From Aculops lycopersici (taxonomy: Eukaryota; Arthropoda; Arachnida; Trombidiformes; Eriophyidae), in NCBI GenBank assembly GCA_015350385.1, contig WNKI01000002.1, positions 4,239,653 through 4,303,652 of the forward strand: 64,000 bases of DNA, in the 5' to 3' direction. The notes below the pieces were generated by a model. That model saw nothing but the letters and a program-made list of their open reading frames with translations. It had not been told where the DNA came from and searched no databases. Both the position numbers and the translations under genes were made by a program. Shown here one piece after another: positions 10,763-21,590 of the stretch. The number at the start of each line of letters is the position of its first letter. Position 1 is the stretch's first letter.

Positions 10763-11821
10763 TCAGTTCCATACACTTTCGCCGTCCTCGTCCTCCTCGT
10801 CATCGTCGTCGTCGTCGTCGTCATATAGAGAGTATCGTTTTAATATATCAGTAACTCGATCGCGATCAACCTCCATCTTGACATTTGAGGGCGGATTTGC
10901 TGTTTTTTGTGGCTCCACTACATGCTCTTGTAGTTTCTCTTGCTGAGTTACTGATGTTGCTGCTGATGCCAACTCATTTTGCATATGTTGCACCTGTTCC
11001 CTCTGGTGTTTTTGCAAAGCTTGTATCAAATCCATTGGCTGGCGAGCTGGTCTCGGTGGTGTTGTCTCTCTTCGCGGAGATCGAGGTTGAGGTGGTGAGG
11101 GAGGCAATTGGTTTTCTTGTGGTGATGATATCTTGAGAATTGGAGGTCTGGAAGGTGGCTCAGGTAGTTTTCTTGAACTAGGCTGAGAGTTGACAAGTGG
11201 TTGTCGCGGATTGATCCCTGGTGGACTTGGTAGCAACAAGTGTGGCGGAATCGGCGGTGGTGGCGGTGGAGGGGGCGGAGGTGGTGCACTAGATTTTGTT
11301 GCCTCAGTTTCCTGATAACCTGTCTTGATGGTTTCCTCAACTCTACTTTCGCGAGTCTTGTCACCTGTTGGTTCAGCTTCAATTCGCACACTACTATGAA
11401 CTTGATTCTCGTCCTCGTCCTCCTCTTCCTCATCTTCTTCTTTTTGGTCTATTTCTGGAGATACTCCCCTCTCAACCTGTTGTTTGGGAACAAGTTTTAT
11501 TGCCTTCCTCAAAATGTCGCCGATGGTCTTGGTGCTGGAAAATGAACTTGTGTTTTGCGAGGAGCTTCTATCTCTGATACCAATGCCGTAACTAGGTGCC
11601 GCGGACAAATCCTTTCGCATATGAGTTCTTGCATCAAGCAAGTCATCCTCTTGGACTCTATTCTCGGTAAATTGCTTATTTCCAACCATTTGGAGACTAT
11701 TGATGAGATTGTTTATTTCAGAATGCACCAATTCTACATCATGGTGAAGTAGTTTGAGATTGTCCAGAGAATCTTTGTGCTTCCTCACAATATTCTCATT
11801 CAAGGTCTCAAGATCTTCCAT
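10763..11821 (-). CDS. FAM21/WASH-complex-like protein with polyproline and acidic Trp tail
   Basis: Intronless 352-aa protein starting at the ATG at 11821. The N-terminal ~65 residues are helical and contain NKQFTENRV preceded by VHSEINNLINSLQMV. This matches the diagnostic FAM21/WASHC2 head segment ([21 protein letters not shown] in the human protein, quoted from memory). The middle is acidic (EEDEEEEDEDE), then a proline run of about 11 residues, then more Pro-rich linkers typical of profilin/SH3 ligands. The C-terminus is a run of Asp/Glu ending GESVWN. An acidic stretch with a terminal Trp is how Arp2/3-activating A motifs end in WASP/WASH proteins. FAM21 normally exceeds 1000 aa and has no polyproline-A tail, so this is short and chimera-like. 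It could be a divergent WASHC2 or another WASH-complex subunit acting on endosomal actin. The N-terminal homology is moderate confidence; the NPF-like tail is inference. Confidence 0.7.
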   Translation of the reverse strand: MEDLETLNENIVRKHKDSLDNLKLLHHDVELVHSEINNLINSLQMVGNKQFTENRVQEDDLLDARTHMRKDLSAAPSYGIGIRDRSSSQNTSSFSSTKTIGDILRKAIKLVPKQQVERGVSPEIDQKEEDEEEEDEDENQVHSSVRIEAEPTGDKTRESRVEETIKTGYQETEATKSSAPPPPPPPPPPPIPPHLLLPSPPGINPRQPLVNSQPSSRKLPEPPSRPPILKISSPQENQLPPSPPQPRSPRRETTPPRPARQPMDLIQALQKHQREQVQHMQNELASAATSVTQQEKLQEHVVEPQKTANPPSNVKMEVDRDRVTDILKRYSLYDDDDDDDDEEDEDGESVWN

Positions 11822-12276
11822 ACTTTGTGATTTCTTCTTTGATAATTATATTATTCTTAACTATATTCTATCTATGGGTTTGCAAGATCCAATTGAGTCG
11901 GTTGATTATAAAACCAAGCTAATCTGCATTCTGGTTCGATGGAGTTGGGCGAATGCGAGTTTCGGGTGTCCGCTGGGCTAAAGAGAGTTCATGTACTCAC
12001 TGAATGCGGACGCGTTTGTTGTTGGACTAAAATGTGCGAGTCGCCATCTTGTTTGTGGGTGTCAAGCATTCATCATTCCTAATTGCCACAACTATCCATC
12101 GGATTGAGCTTGACTTTCATTGATCCATGCTAGGGGTTGAATGTCATCATCAGCTTCAAGCGTGTCATCCTTAGTAGTGTCATCCATATTTGCAGACATG
12201 TAGCAACTAACCTCCAAGCCTTAATTATCATCAAGAGACAACTCAAATCTTTGAGAATCACTGGCCGCATGCAGTT
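11822..12276. promoter_or_regulatory. Divergent promoter interval, FAM21-like (-) / MFSD6-like (+)
   Basis: About 455 bp between two divergent starts. It probably holds 5' leaders and a shared promoter. No TATA box or clear initiator could be assigned. Confidence 0.45.
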
Positions 12277-13905
12277 ATGTTTAATATGTCCACTTACATT
12301 AATCCAATATCTTTGCACTACTTTCTGTGGTTTGCAGGTCTAACCTCAATATATGGGTAAGTCCACTAATCACATTGCATAATAGACACTACTGACCTAA
12401 TCAACACTCTAACCAATGTACCAACTTTATTCCTTCTAAACTGCAGTTATATAAGTGTTTACGCAGAACACTATGCAAATGCATCATCTAGTCAATATGG
12501 GCTACTTAATATGGTATTGCCCTTTGTTACAATCCTAGCCAAGTTATATTTTTGCTCACTAGCCGATCGACATCGAGCCCATAGGTCATTCTTTGTCTTG
12601 TTCCTCGCAACTGCGTTGCTTGGCTATGGCTTGTTTGGTATCCTACCGTTCTTTATTAAACCACAACCAAAGGAACTTGGACTTAATATTGTGACATGGG
12701 TACTTGTTTGCATCATGACATCGATAGCAACCATATCGATGGGCGTGATCAGTTGTTTGAGTGATGCTTTTGCAATGAACTCCTCCAAGAAGAAGAATAC
12801 GAGTTATGGTTTAATTAGAGTCTGGGGAACTCTAGGTTGGGGCGCTAGCTCACTGGCACTTGCATTCATCAATCAGACCGACAAACTGCCTCTATTAGTT
12901 CCTGGACTATTTATGACGATTGTTTTATTGACAACTGACGTTGTAGTCGCCTCCTGTTGGCCAAACCATCGTGACTATGAGCTCGACAAGGCGAGTTCTA
13001 GTGCAGAGTTTGAAGATTTTATTGCAAATCGGTTACAACCTATTGAAACTTACGGCTCAACCACAAATTCATCCCAGAATGCATCTCGCAATAACAATCA
13101 AGTCGCTATAGCCCTCGAAGGTCAAGCTGACGACCAACAGGATTGCGGTAAAGTTAAGGCCCAAGCCAACATATCACAAATGTCGAGCGTAAAGTTGCAG
13201 TGGTTATTGTTTTTAGAAGTTGCCAAGCGGCGAAAGTCCATCTTTAGATACATGACGATCTTTACAATTTCAGGAATACTCATCTCACTACAGTGGTCAT
13301 ATTTTTTCCTTTACCTGAACAACATTTATTCTGCCGACTTTAGCTTCATCTCAGGTCTTTCAATGGTTGGCCAATCGATGATGGGCGAGTTGCCATTCTT
13401 CATTGTGTCCAAATATGTTGTACAGTATCTTGGTAGATCACATACATTGAGCTTAAGCATCATATCAATTGGAGTGAGATATTTATTATATCAATACCTG
13501 CTACCAAATCATAGCATGTACTTTGTCCTACTCACCGAAGCGCTTCAAGGACCCAGCTTCGGATTATTTTATGTTGTTATGACAGAAGTTGGATTAGACT
13601 ATTCGGATTGCGAGGCTGCAATACTTGTTATATTAGACAAAGGCTTGATTGAAGACAATCCAAAGGAAATTCAGAGATTAAGATTAGCTTTATGTGCAAC
13701 AATGCAAAGTTTAATGAGCGCTTGCTATGAAGGTTTGGGCATAGGTATTGGCTCAATTCTAGGTGGTCTAGTGATTGATAACTTTGGTTTCCCGCAACTA
13801 TGGTTGTATTCGTCACTGATCGCAATTGGACTTGGATCTTTAAATATCCTCATAGAATTTATGAGTTTTTCTGTCTTCAAGGATGAGAAGCTTAGGGTTA
13901 CGTGA
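12277..13905 (+). CDS. MFSD6-like major facilitator transporter (2 exons)
   Basis: Spliced gene, exons 12277-12356 and 12447-13905. The 90-bp intron has a gtaagt donor and ctgcag acceptor. Splicing joins FLWFAGLTSIYG to YISVYAEHYANASSSQYGLL and keeps the frame (512 aa). The frame is open upstream to 12211, so the start is uncertain; 12277 is the first in-frame ATG of the exon. The protein has about 12 hydrophobic helices, the MFS loop motif SLADRHRAHR after TM2, and a large hydrophilic central loop (residues ~185-255). Helix order and the N-terminal motif fit the MFS_1-like/MFSD6 branch, whose members are orphan transporters and have been linked to glucose or nucleoside-like transport and MHC receptor roles; the substrate here is unknown. 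AATAAA lies at 13982-13987. Convergent with VPS28. Confidence 0.85.
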
Positions 13906-14154
13906 CGTCCATGAAATGACCTGATTGATCAAAACCACTGCATCAAGATATTCTACTATGGCATGTTGAAATTGATTGAACAATAAACTCTAGTTTTGCC
14001 AACATTCTCCTCTCCTCTTGAGCTTGGGCTACTGTCTAACTTTGGGGCTTCGTTGGTAAATGTGTGCTTTTTGATCACAGAATTGGGGTTGAATAATGGC
14101 TACAGGTAAGATTTTCTAGGTGCAGAGAGCAGGATTAGCATCATGAGAAGCTAC

Positions 14155-14775
14155 CTATGCTTTATTCTCTTGCAGAACCTTTTGGAACTCATTGAAAGCG
14201 GTCTCGAAATCGAATGAGAACTGTCTAATTTCGTTATCATCGAGTTGGTCACTGGCGCCCATACTTCCCATTTTATCGATCCACTTCTTGACTGTTTGCG
14301 AACCCTCGTAATTGGATGGTAATATTGTTAGACGATTCATCGTTTGATGTAACTCGCGCAAATCTGGCAATAACTCGTCCATAGAACGGTAACCCAATTT
14401 GATACGATCTAATATGGTTATGAAGGTGGTCACAATCTCTGCAATACAAGCGTGAGTGTTACCCTTGTCGTCCTTTATGGTTATGGGCCTGTCGTCGCGA
14501 ATTCTCTCCAAGGCTGCCGGGCATTCGAAGCGGTACTTGCGCAAAAATTGATCTGGTGCTATAAATTCCTTGTCGATTTGCTTGAATGCAGCTTTATATT
14601 GTGTTAGCAACTTGGAACAGGCTGCTGTGTATTCATTTGAGGGTACTGCATCCCTAATGTAGGCCTTTTCTAAACATTGGATAGTGTTGATGAGAGAATA
14701 ACATTCAGCCATGTTATCAAATCGCTCTCTGTCGCTTGGCGTCGTCCAGAGTTTGACCTCGTCAAGATTGGACAT
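14155..14775 (-). CDS. Vps28: VPS28, ESCRT-I subunit
   Basis: Intronless. The start is set at the ATG at 14775 (MSNLDEVKLW), because the upstream open frame has no better ATG and VPS28 proteins align from here; this gives 206 aa, close to the ~220 aa norm. The N-terminal core contains DNMAECYSLINTIQCLEKAYI, YTAACSKLLTQYKAAFKQI and the family signature ERIRDDRPITIKDDKGN. The C-terminal four-helix domain (DELLPDLRELHQTMNRL through FETAFNEFQKVL) recruits ESCRT-II/III. VPS28 works with TSG101 and VPS37 at endosomes to sort ubiquitinated cargo into multivesicular bodies. The poly(A) hexamer AATAAA (minus strand, 14161-14166) lies inside the coding region, two codons before the TAG, implying a very short 3' UTR. 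Confidence 0.97.
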   Translation of the reverse strand: MSNLDEVKLWTTPSDRERFDNMAECYSLINTIQCLEKAYIRDAVPSNEYTAACSKLLTQYKAAFKQIDKEFIAPDQFLRKYRFECPAALERIRDDRPITIKDDKGNTHACIAEIVTTFITILDRIKLGYRSMDELLPDLRELHQTMNRLTILPSNYEGSQTVKKWIDKMGSMGASDQLDDNEIRQFSFDFETAFNEFQKVLQENKA

Positions 14776-15409
14776 GATTGCCTTTATGAGTGTGATATAG
14801 GTGTTTTTTAGATAATAGAGGTAAATCAAATAATAATAAATACAACGCTTAATATAATTATCTAGAACTTGTTCATACTTTCGATATACAAATTAACGTT
14901 TCGCGATAAAAATTGTGTTTTTGTGTCTCTCTTACTGTGCCTCAACAAGCGTCACCACTTCTGTGATTGGTTTGGCTTGTGGCCCACTAGCGCCGTCTAG
15001 CGGGTTTTTTCAGCGAATTTTTTATGACAACAAAACAAATCTTGTATTCATATGACAGAGCCGCAAAGTTATCCCAGAGTATGATATATTGTTTTGAACC
15101 GTTTTAAATCTAGTTATTCTTAAAACTAAATACTCGTCGTCTTCCTAATACTTTTCGACTGCCCTACCAATTTGACTAATTCTTATTCTATTCCAATCAA
15201 TCCATTAAGGTGTCGATCTAAATAGATCACGACAAATTGTTACAACATCGGGATCTTTCAAAACTTGCTTACACCCACAAAGATTTGGACGACACCTGTC
15301 ATAAGACTTTTAGAAGTCTAGATAATTATACATATATGCAGATACATATCAATTTAGAAATCTCACCCAATTGATTGACTGGCTTCTAAATTCGAGGGAC
15401 GTGATCTTG
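14776..15409. promoter_or_regulatory. Divergent promoter interval, Vps28 (-) / Oga (+)
   Basis: 634 bp between the two starts and AT-rich. An imperfect inverted element around 15208-15232 (gtcgatcta ... tagatcacgac) is visible. No further gene. Confidence 0.45.
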
Positions 15410-17581
15410 ATGAACATGCAAGATCACCAAACCGATGCTGAGAATCAACCTAGAGAATTCATTTGCGGTGTGGTCGAGGGCTTCTATGGAAAACCATGGA
15501 GTTTTGATCAACGTAAGGACTTGTTTAAGCAGCTGAAGGACCTGAAGTTGAACTCGTTTATGTATGCACCAAAAGATGATTTAAAACATCGGGCAAAATG
15601 GCGACAGTTATACTCGGAAACGGAGGCAAGTGCCTTGAGGGATTTGATACAGGAGGCAAAATCTCATAATATTGAATTCTATTACTCTCTTGCACCCGGT
15701 CTGGACATGGTCTATTCGGATCCAGGGGAAATGGAGACGATGAAGCAGAAATTCGACCAACTGGTAGCCTTGGGCTGTGAATCGTTTGCTATTTTATTCG
15801 ATGACATTGAGCCAATTATGAATGAACGCGATGCTAAGGTATTCAAGAATTATGCCTCAGCTCAAGTCTGTGTAACAAACGGAATATTTGAGCACCTAAA
15901 GAGACCAAAGTTTTTATTTTGTCCAACAGAATATTGTGAGTCACGAGCTGTACCGAATGTAACTGATTCTATTTACCTCAATACCATTGGTAGTGGCTTA
16001 GAACGAGACATAGACTTTATGTGGAGCGGATGTCGGGTAATATCAAGATTTATAACAGAGGAATCTATTGAACGTTTAACGAATGTGATCAGGCGGCCAC
16101 CTGTAATATGGGAAAACTTGCATGCAAACGATTATGATAAGAAACGCGTATTTTTGGGTCCATATTCGGGTAGGTCCACGCAAATTATACCCAAACTTCG
16201 TGGCGTGTTGACAAATCCAAATTGTGAATACGAGGCGAATTATATAGCAATACATACGCTAGCTCAATGGAGTAGGTGTACCGAGGATGTTAATTTGCAT
16301 AATCGTTGCCAGTTGACAGGTAGTGGTGTTGGTGGTGGCAAATCTAAGATTAACGCAGCTAAAACTGGCGACGTACTAGAAAATGATACAAGTGTTGGCA
16401 AGGACAAAAGCAGCAACAACAACACTAATAACAATGATAATGGACTAGATGGGAACGCCACAAAGATTAACGAATCCGTTTACGATCCAAGTCGTGCACT
16501 TAGACGAGCCATCCAGGATTGGCTGCCGAAAGTGTTGGAAAGCAAGTCCTTGCCTGTGGGCTCCGTTTCCCTGGAAGCTCAAACTGACATAAGAACCGAC
16601 CAAGCAGCTGGCGCCCAGTTGGCGAAGGAGTCTGAAACGGAGATGACCGATAGCCAGATGCTTGTTGTTTCCGAAGACAACAGGTCGGCTTCGGACGATT
16701 CGAACAATTCGAGCTCGAAGAGGATGGACTTGGGTGACGCCGACTCAGCTGAGCCGGTGGAGTTGGCCAGCCCCAAGGCTATAGTTGACACAAACAGTTG
16801 CGACTCTTGCGAGATGCAGGAGACAAGTGGCTGTGTGCCATCCCCGCTTCCGTCACAGCCACCAGCCAGCGAGAGCTTGTTTTCAAGTTTGCCAACAAAC
16901 ACAACAACTTCAGTCGGTGGAAAAATTGGGCCTCAAGTGGATGCCGACTCGCTTAGTTTGCTGGCCGAGTTGTTCTTCTTGCCCTTCGAGCATGGATCAC
17001 GTGGAAGTGCATTGTTGAACGACATCAAGTGGTTGACAGACAACAGTGACGTGCTAGTGCGTCAGAATGCGCTAAAGTCTGGCCCAAACTTGAACCATGC
17101 GGTTGGAGGAAGTAGCGACATGGTTGCAGTCTCCGGACAAGAGGAGAGTCCAATGGAGGATGATGGCCTAACGAATGAGTTGAATGAAGCAAGCAGCCTC
17201 ACGAACATCACCGACACAGACAAGATCTTGGTGGCCAACTGGTTGGAGAAAGCGGAAAATTTAAACTTATTCTGCAGCCACATCTCACAACTGATCGACT
17301 CAATTATTAACAACTGCCCCAATAAGTTGCTAGCCAGCGAACTGTATCCCTATTTGGCGGAAATGCGCGACTTGATTGTTATCATCACGGACTATATCAA
17401 ATTTTTGCGCTTTAGAAGCTCGCACTCGGATTGTTTTTACTCGCAAGCAGGTGGTTGCCAAGTGATGGCTAAACAAAAGCACCAGAAAGATCAATCGACA
17501 GTTACGTTGTCCTTGGACGAGCAGGAGCCTTGGGTGCATCGTGGTGGTCTAATTGGCGACGTCCATCGACTAATATTTTAG
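15410..17581 (+). CDS. Oga: O-GlcNAcase (GH84) lacking the pseudo-acetyltransferase domain
   Basis: Intronless, 723 aa from the ATG at 15410 (an in-frame TTG further upstream is not a credible start). The GH84 catalytic domain runs from residue ~14 (FICGVVEGFYGKPWSFDQR) to ~290 (IAIHTLAQWSRC), with the catalytic Asp pair at residues 131-132 in FDDIE. A long Ser/Asn/Glu-rich linker follows (~295-515). Then comes the stalk domain, from LLAELFFLPFEHGSRGSALL to DEQEPWVHRGGLIGDVHRL near the C-terminus. The enzyme removes O-GlcNAc from nuclear and cytosolic proteins; the stalk mediates dimerisation. The protein stops immediately after the stalk, where animal OGA continues for ~200 residues into a pseudo-HAT domain, and no such ORF follows. 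AATAAA is at 17771-17776. Divergent from Vps28. Confidence 0.96.
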   Translation: MNMQDHQTDAENQPREFICGVVEGFYGKPWSFDQRKDLFKQLKDLKLNSFMYAPKDDLKHRAKWRQLYSETEASALRDLIQEAKSHNIEFYYSLAPGLDMVYSDPGEMETMKQKFDQLVALGCESFAILFDDIEPIMNERDAKVFKNYASAQVCVTNGIFEHLKRPKFLFCPTEYCESRAVPNVTDSIYLNTIGSGLERDIDFMWSGCRVISRFITEESIERLTNVIRRPPVIWENLHANDYDKKRVFLGPYSGRSTQIIPKLRGVLTNPNCEYEANYIAIHTLAQWSRCTEDVNLHNRCQLTGSGVGGGKSKINAAKTGDVLENDTSVGKDKSSNNNTNNNDNGLDGNATKINESVYDPSRALRRAIQDWLPKVLESKSLPVGSVSLEAQTDIRTDQAAGAQLAKESETEMTDSQMLVVSEDNRSASDDSNNSSSKRMDLGDADSAEPVELASPKAIVDTNSCDSCEMQETSGCVPSPLPSQPPASESLFSSLPTNTTTSVGGKIGPQVDADSLSLLAELFFLPFEHGSRGSALLNDIKWLTDNSDVLVRQNALKSGPNLNHAVGGSSDMVAVSGQEESPMEDDGLTNELNEASSLTNITDTDKILVANWLEKAENLNLFCSHISQLIDSIINNCPNKLLASELYPYLAEMRDLIVIITDYIKFLRFRSSHSDCFYSQAGGCQVMAKQKHQKDQSTVTLSLDEQEPWVHRGGLIGDVHRLIF

Positions 17582-18266
17582 AGTTTCTCTCTAGAATGTT
17601 TGACTGGGTCTGTGTTTGGTTTAGCAGCAGCAGCACCAGCAACACAAGTTTTGTCTGTGGTCCCAAAAAGTTGGGCTCGCTGAAAGGGAAGAAAAAAGAA
17701 GAGAGAAACACCAAGCTTTGGTTAAAGGGAACCAAACCTCTTTGTAATCGAAAAAAAGAGCAACTGATCCAATAAACCGCAAATTGCCACTTGGCTCGCT
17801 AACTTGCTGACACTGGCGCCGGTGATTCTGTGCGCCACTCTACCCTAATGTGTGGTGATCAGCTAACAAAATGACTTTTAGGAGGCGTTCATTTCCTGTT
17901 GTTTTTATTATTGATTTGACAGGTAAGCGACTGGAGGAGGGTGAGAGAGAAAGGGAGAGAACTATAGCAACCGAAGGAAAGTAAGGGAAACCGAAGCCAA
18001 CCATGAGAGTTAATAGCCTAATGCCTGTGCTCATGAGAAGTCAACTTGTACAAGCACAAATTATCTACCCCATCTATCTAGCTAAACTCTTAGTGCAAGT
18101 ATTTTACTTAAAGCTCCAACCTAAAGGAAGATAAGGGGAGGAAGTTGTCCACTTGCCCTCCATTGGCAAGGTAACTCTCTCTCTCTCTTCCTATTGGTGA
18201 TCCACAAGCAGATTGGCTCTGGTTGTGTGCGCTTGTGTTGAAGCGCCGGAAATGGCAAGAGCCTGA

Positions 18267-18299
<33 letters not shown>
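18267..18299. repeat. (GTC)n microsatellite
   Basis: Eleven uninterrupted GTC units in noncoding DNA. Confidence 0.95.
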
Positions 18300-18300
<1 letters not shown>

Positions 18301-18542
18301 TGGAGTTTTGTCGTTAAACAAATAGGCGGGCAAAATGCAAAGCAAGCTAAATGGTAAATTTGTCTTATTCTAGCTAACAAGTCAATTGTGACAGGTAGTT
18401 TTCGAAACAAGAACACAACAATTGCAGGAGAAACAACTCCAATAGGTTCCACCAGTGCCAATTACTGCAGCAATATGCTAGTGGCTGCAGTCTGTGTTAT
18501 ATTGTGGCCGCCTCAGAAGTAGTAGTGGTGGCGTTAGTATTA

Positions 18543-18576
<34 letters not shown>
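18543..18576. repeat. (GTC)n microsatellite
   Basis: About eleven GTC units, 240 bp from the previous one and in the same orientation. Confidence 0.95.
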
Positions 18577-18579
<3 letters not shown>

Positions 18580-20307
18580 ATAATAATTTATAGCTTGAGC
18601 CACGCAATTGGATGTCTAACTGCAGTTAGACTCTTTTCTCCTCTCTTTATATCTCGACTCTGTCCCCCACTATGCCTCAGATCCAAGGCAATGCGACTTT
18701 TTGTGGTGCAAACTAAACGCGTGTCGCGGCATCATGAGATCGAGTCGAGATCATGAGCTCGATCATCAAACAATGCAGACGACCAACGCGACTATTATAA
18801 ACGTGGAAACGCTTTGCCTCTCGAGTTGTTGGCTTTATATCTCTTCGGCTCTTGAGACCAGTATGCTGTAGAGCAGTCAGTTAGCTGGATACCCGGAGAG
18901 TTCCATGTTGTCAGTGGATTACCAATCCAAACACTAGGCGCGCGTTGGCCAATACCATCATCACCAAGACCCGCAAGAGCGGTCTTTCGAAGAACATTGG
19001 CCTCAACTCAACTCGTGTGTCTCCGCGACCAATTTCCCGAGACTCGTGGCGGCAGTTGTGGTTCAAACACACGAGGAGTCGTAGTTAAATCTAGAAAGAG
19101 AGGGAGAAAGAGTGAGTTCGACGCTCGATCACATGGAGCGTGAAATCTGAATATTTATATTTTTATCCCCAACACTTCGCATTTAAATGAGCTGCTAACA
19201 TGTAAGCTTTGCCCACTGAACGAATGACTGACTGGTTGCTGTTTGTTGGTTTGCTCGGGTGGTCGTTCTCTTTAGTGTTTTGTTTGGTTGCTTGCTTTCT
19301 TGCCTTCCGACTGCTCGGTTGGTTCGCCTAGTTTTGTCTATTGGGACTGGAGAGTGGCCGACCCAATAAGCAGAGCAGCAACAATAGCAATTTACAATTT
19401 CAAGGACTCGGTTGTTGTCTTTGGAAGCTTCAATGATGGAAACCAAGTTTAGTGGTTAGACGAGAGAATTGCAAGCGTCGACTAGATTGTAGTCGACAAC
19501 AAGCACCACGAGGATCACAACTAGACCAGAGCGTGTGATTTATTGATTGGTATCAAGCAATCGTACCCATTGATTCCGCAGCTCGGCGCCCTCAACTGCT
19601 CAACTAACGATTCTCTCTCTCTCCCTCTCTGGTGAGAAAGGGTTGGCAAAGACAAGCGCACAAATTTTACCACTGCCGATCTAGTGGCGACTAGGTTGGT
19701 TGCCGAGAGCGACGCTTGTGACGTAGCGGATGTCGTGTTTTTTGTCCACGCGGCGAATTTGCCTCCAATCGGTGGCGGTGGCAACCACATTTCGACAAGT
19801 TGTCTGCTCACTTGGCAAGAGCGGCGCCGCTTGCACATACAGATGTATATACGTACAACTACACTAACGCATTTGCGCACCGGAAGAGTAAGTTGCCAGC
19901 TAGCTTGCTGGCCCAACGCTTAGCTCGTGGTCGTCGGCGGCGGCAGAGAAGTTTAGCTCAGCGGTGCGCGCTGATTAATTCGTAAGCTCGCCCCTGGATT
20001 GATGGTTGACTGATGAATTAGCGCACCGCCATCATGGAACAGTAGGGGTGCACCTGTTGATGCTTGTCTCAGATTAATTTGTGCTGATTAGTAACTCACA
20101 TGAAATATGTTAACGAAAACACAAGCAGAAACACACTTGTTCTTTGTACCCAATGAGACTTCCTGCCAAGCTAAGCGCATCAAACAATCGCCTGATATCC
20201 ACGCATTCATCTTGATGACTCGACGCTAAGAGCTCCCAGCGGACAGTGGGACAGGTGAATAGAGGAAGAGCTACTAATGAGCTTCAGTCTGGAGGATTAT
20301 CTCTCGT

Positions 20308-20350
20308 CAATTTGGTCGCCTTTTTTAGGCGAAAAAAGCCGACCAAATTG
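20308..20350. repeat. 43-bp inverted repeat, 19-bp arms, 5-nt loop
   Basis: Left arm caatttggtcgcctttttt (20308-20326), loop aggcg, right arm 20332-20350. The right arm is the reverse complement except for one position (a C/C pair at arm position 12). It has the same 19-5-19 geometry as the element at 57125-57167. No target-site duplication is seen in the flanks. Confidence 0.9.
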
Positions 20351-21590
20351 TGTGTCGGTCGGTCTGTAGGTCAGTCGGCTGGCAAATCGACGGGGTGGGC
20401 CAAAAGGGAGGAGGTAAATAAAGTCAAACAACCTAAACTTCAACTGCCGGGAGAGAGGGTCTAATGAGGAGCCCTGAGGTGGTGGCTTATAATCTTGGTT
20501 CCTGTGAGATTCATATGCAAAACTCACTAGCTTCCTCCATCTCAACACAGGATAAATCGCACGCAAACCAAACAGAAAACCGGAGACACACTAGATCCAA
20601 CTCTGGAAGCTGGGACCCAAATCGGCTGCGAGAATTAGCCAAATAGGCAGCCAATTTCTAATTACCTGTACGTGAGTGGCACAATTAATGAGTTCCCAGC
20701 AGGTGAGGATCAGTCTAGGAGCTTCATGAGTTTGTTGTTGCGCGAGTCGATGCATCTAATGGGCAGCGCGAGGGTTTACTCCCCTTGGTCTTTACTCTGT
20801 CTCTGGGTGTTTAACGCGGCGGGCAAGTTGACCAGCGTAAGACCAGCGGCGTCGTCGTCGTCTATAACAACCATCGCTCTTTGCTAACATCCATTTGCTT
20901 CCTCCATACATATAGCCAGTCGAGCGTCTAGCTAACCAGAAGCCCACCGCGCTTTGGGCCAGCGAAAGCAAATGCGAATGCTATCTGTCTAAAGCTTTGC
21001 TCAGCGCTGGCTGCGACTGTGGCATTGGTATTCCAACTCTTGGTGGTCGTTTATTTATCTTGCCCTATGCATACCGGACCCGAGCAAAACCCGAAACCAT
21101 CCAACAAGATACCCGCCGACCGAAGAGCGACGAGCAACTGGCAGCAGGCGGCGCAGAGTCGGCACACCATTAACTAGCCTCCAAGTGTAGCACTTTCCCT
21201 CGCGAGCCCACTGGCAGCCGACTGCTCCTCCGGCCCCTCAAAGCAGCAAACGGAAACCTTCTGCTGCTTGCCCTCTATTCTTTCCGCTTGTTCCGCGTTT
21301 GTGGTCGCTTTGGGGTTCGCGCGCGCGGGAGACATGCGATCGGAACATTTAGTTGGTCCTAATGCTGCTACTCTCCTCTTTATTTCAAACTAATGTAATG
21401 AGCAGGTTGCCGCTCGGTGGTTGTAGTTGTTGTTGCCAGTAGTATTATTGTTGTTGCCGTGAAACCGGAAGTTATATATGACGCACAGGCAAGTGAGTGG
21501 TGCGACCACCACCGCTACTGGCCAGCGGCCAGCGGCCAGTGGCTACTCACTAACCACTAGTCAGATCGGCCACTTGGCTTGGGGGTCAGC

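Noticed and set aside
12097..12201. 35-codon acidic minus-strand ORF (MSANMDDTTKDDTLEADDD...) in the FAM21-like/MFSD6-like promoter
   Set aside because: Too short and driven by GAT/GAC (ATC/GTC) repeats; the plus strand reads an equally plausible Ser-rich peptide.
18790..18890. TATA-like (ttataaa) and TCAGTT initiator-like strings
   Set aside because: Spacing between them does not fit a core promoter and no gene start is nearby.
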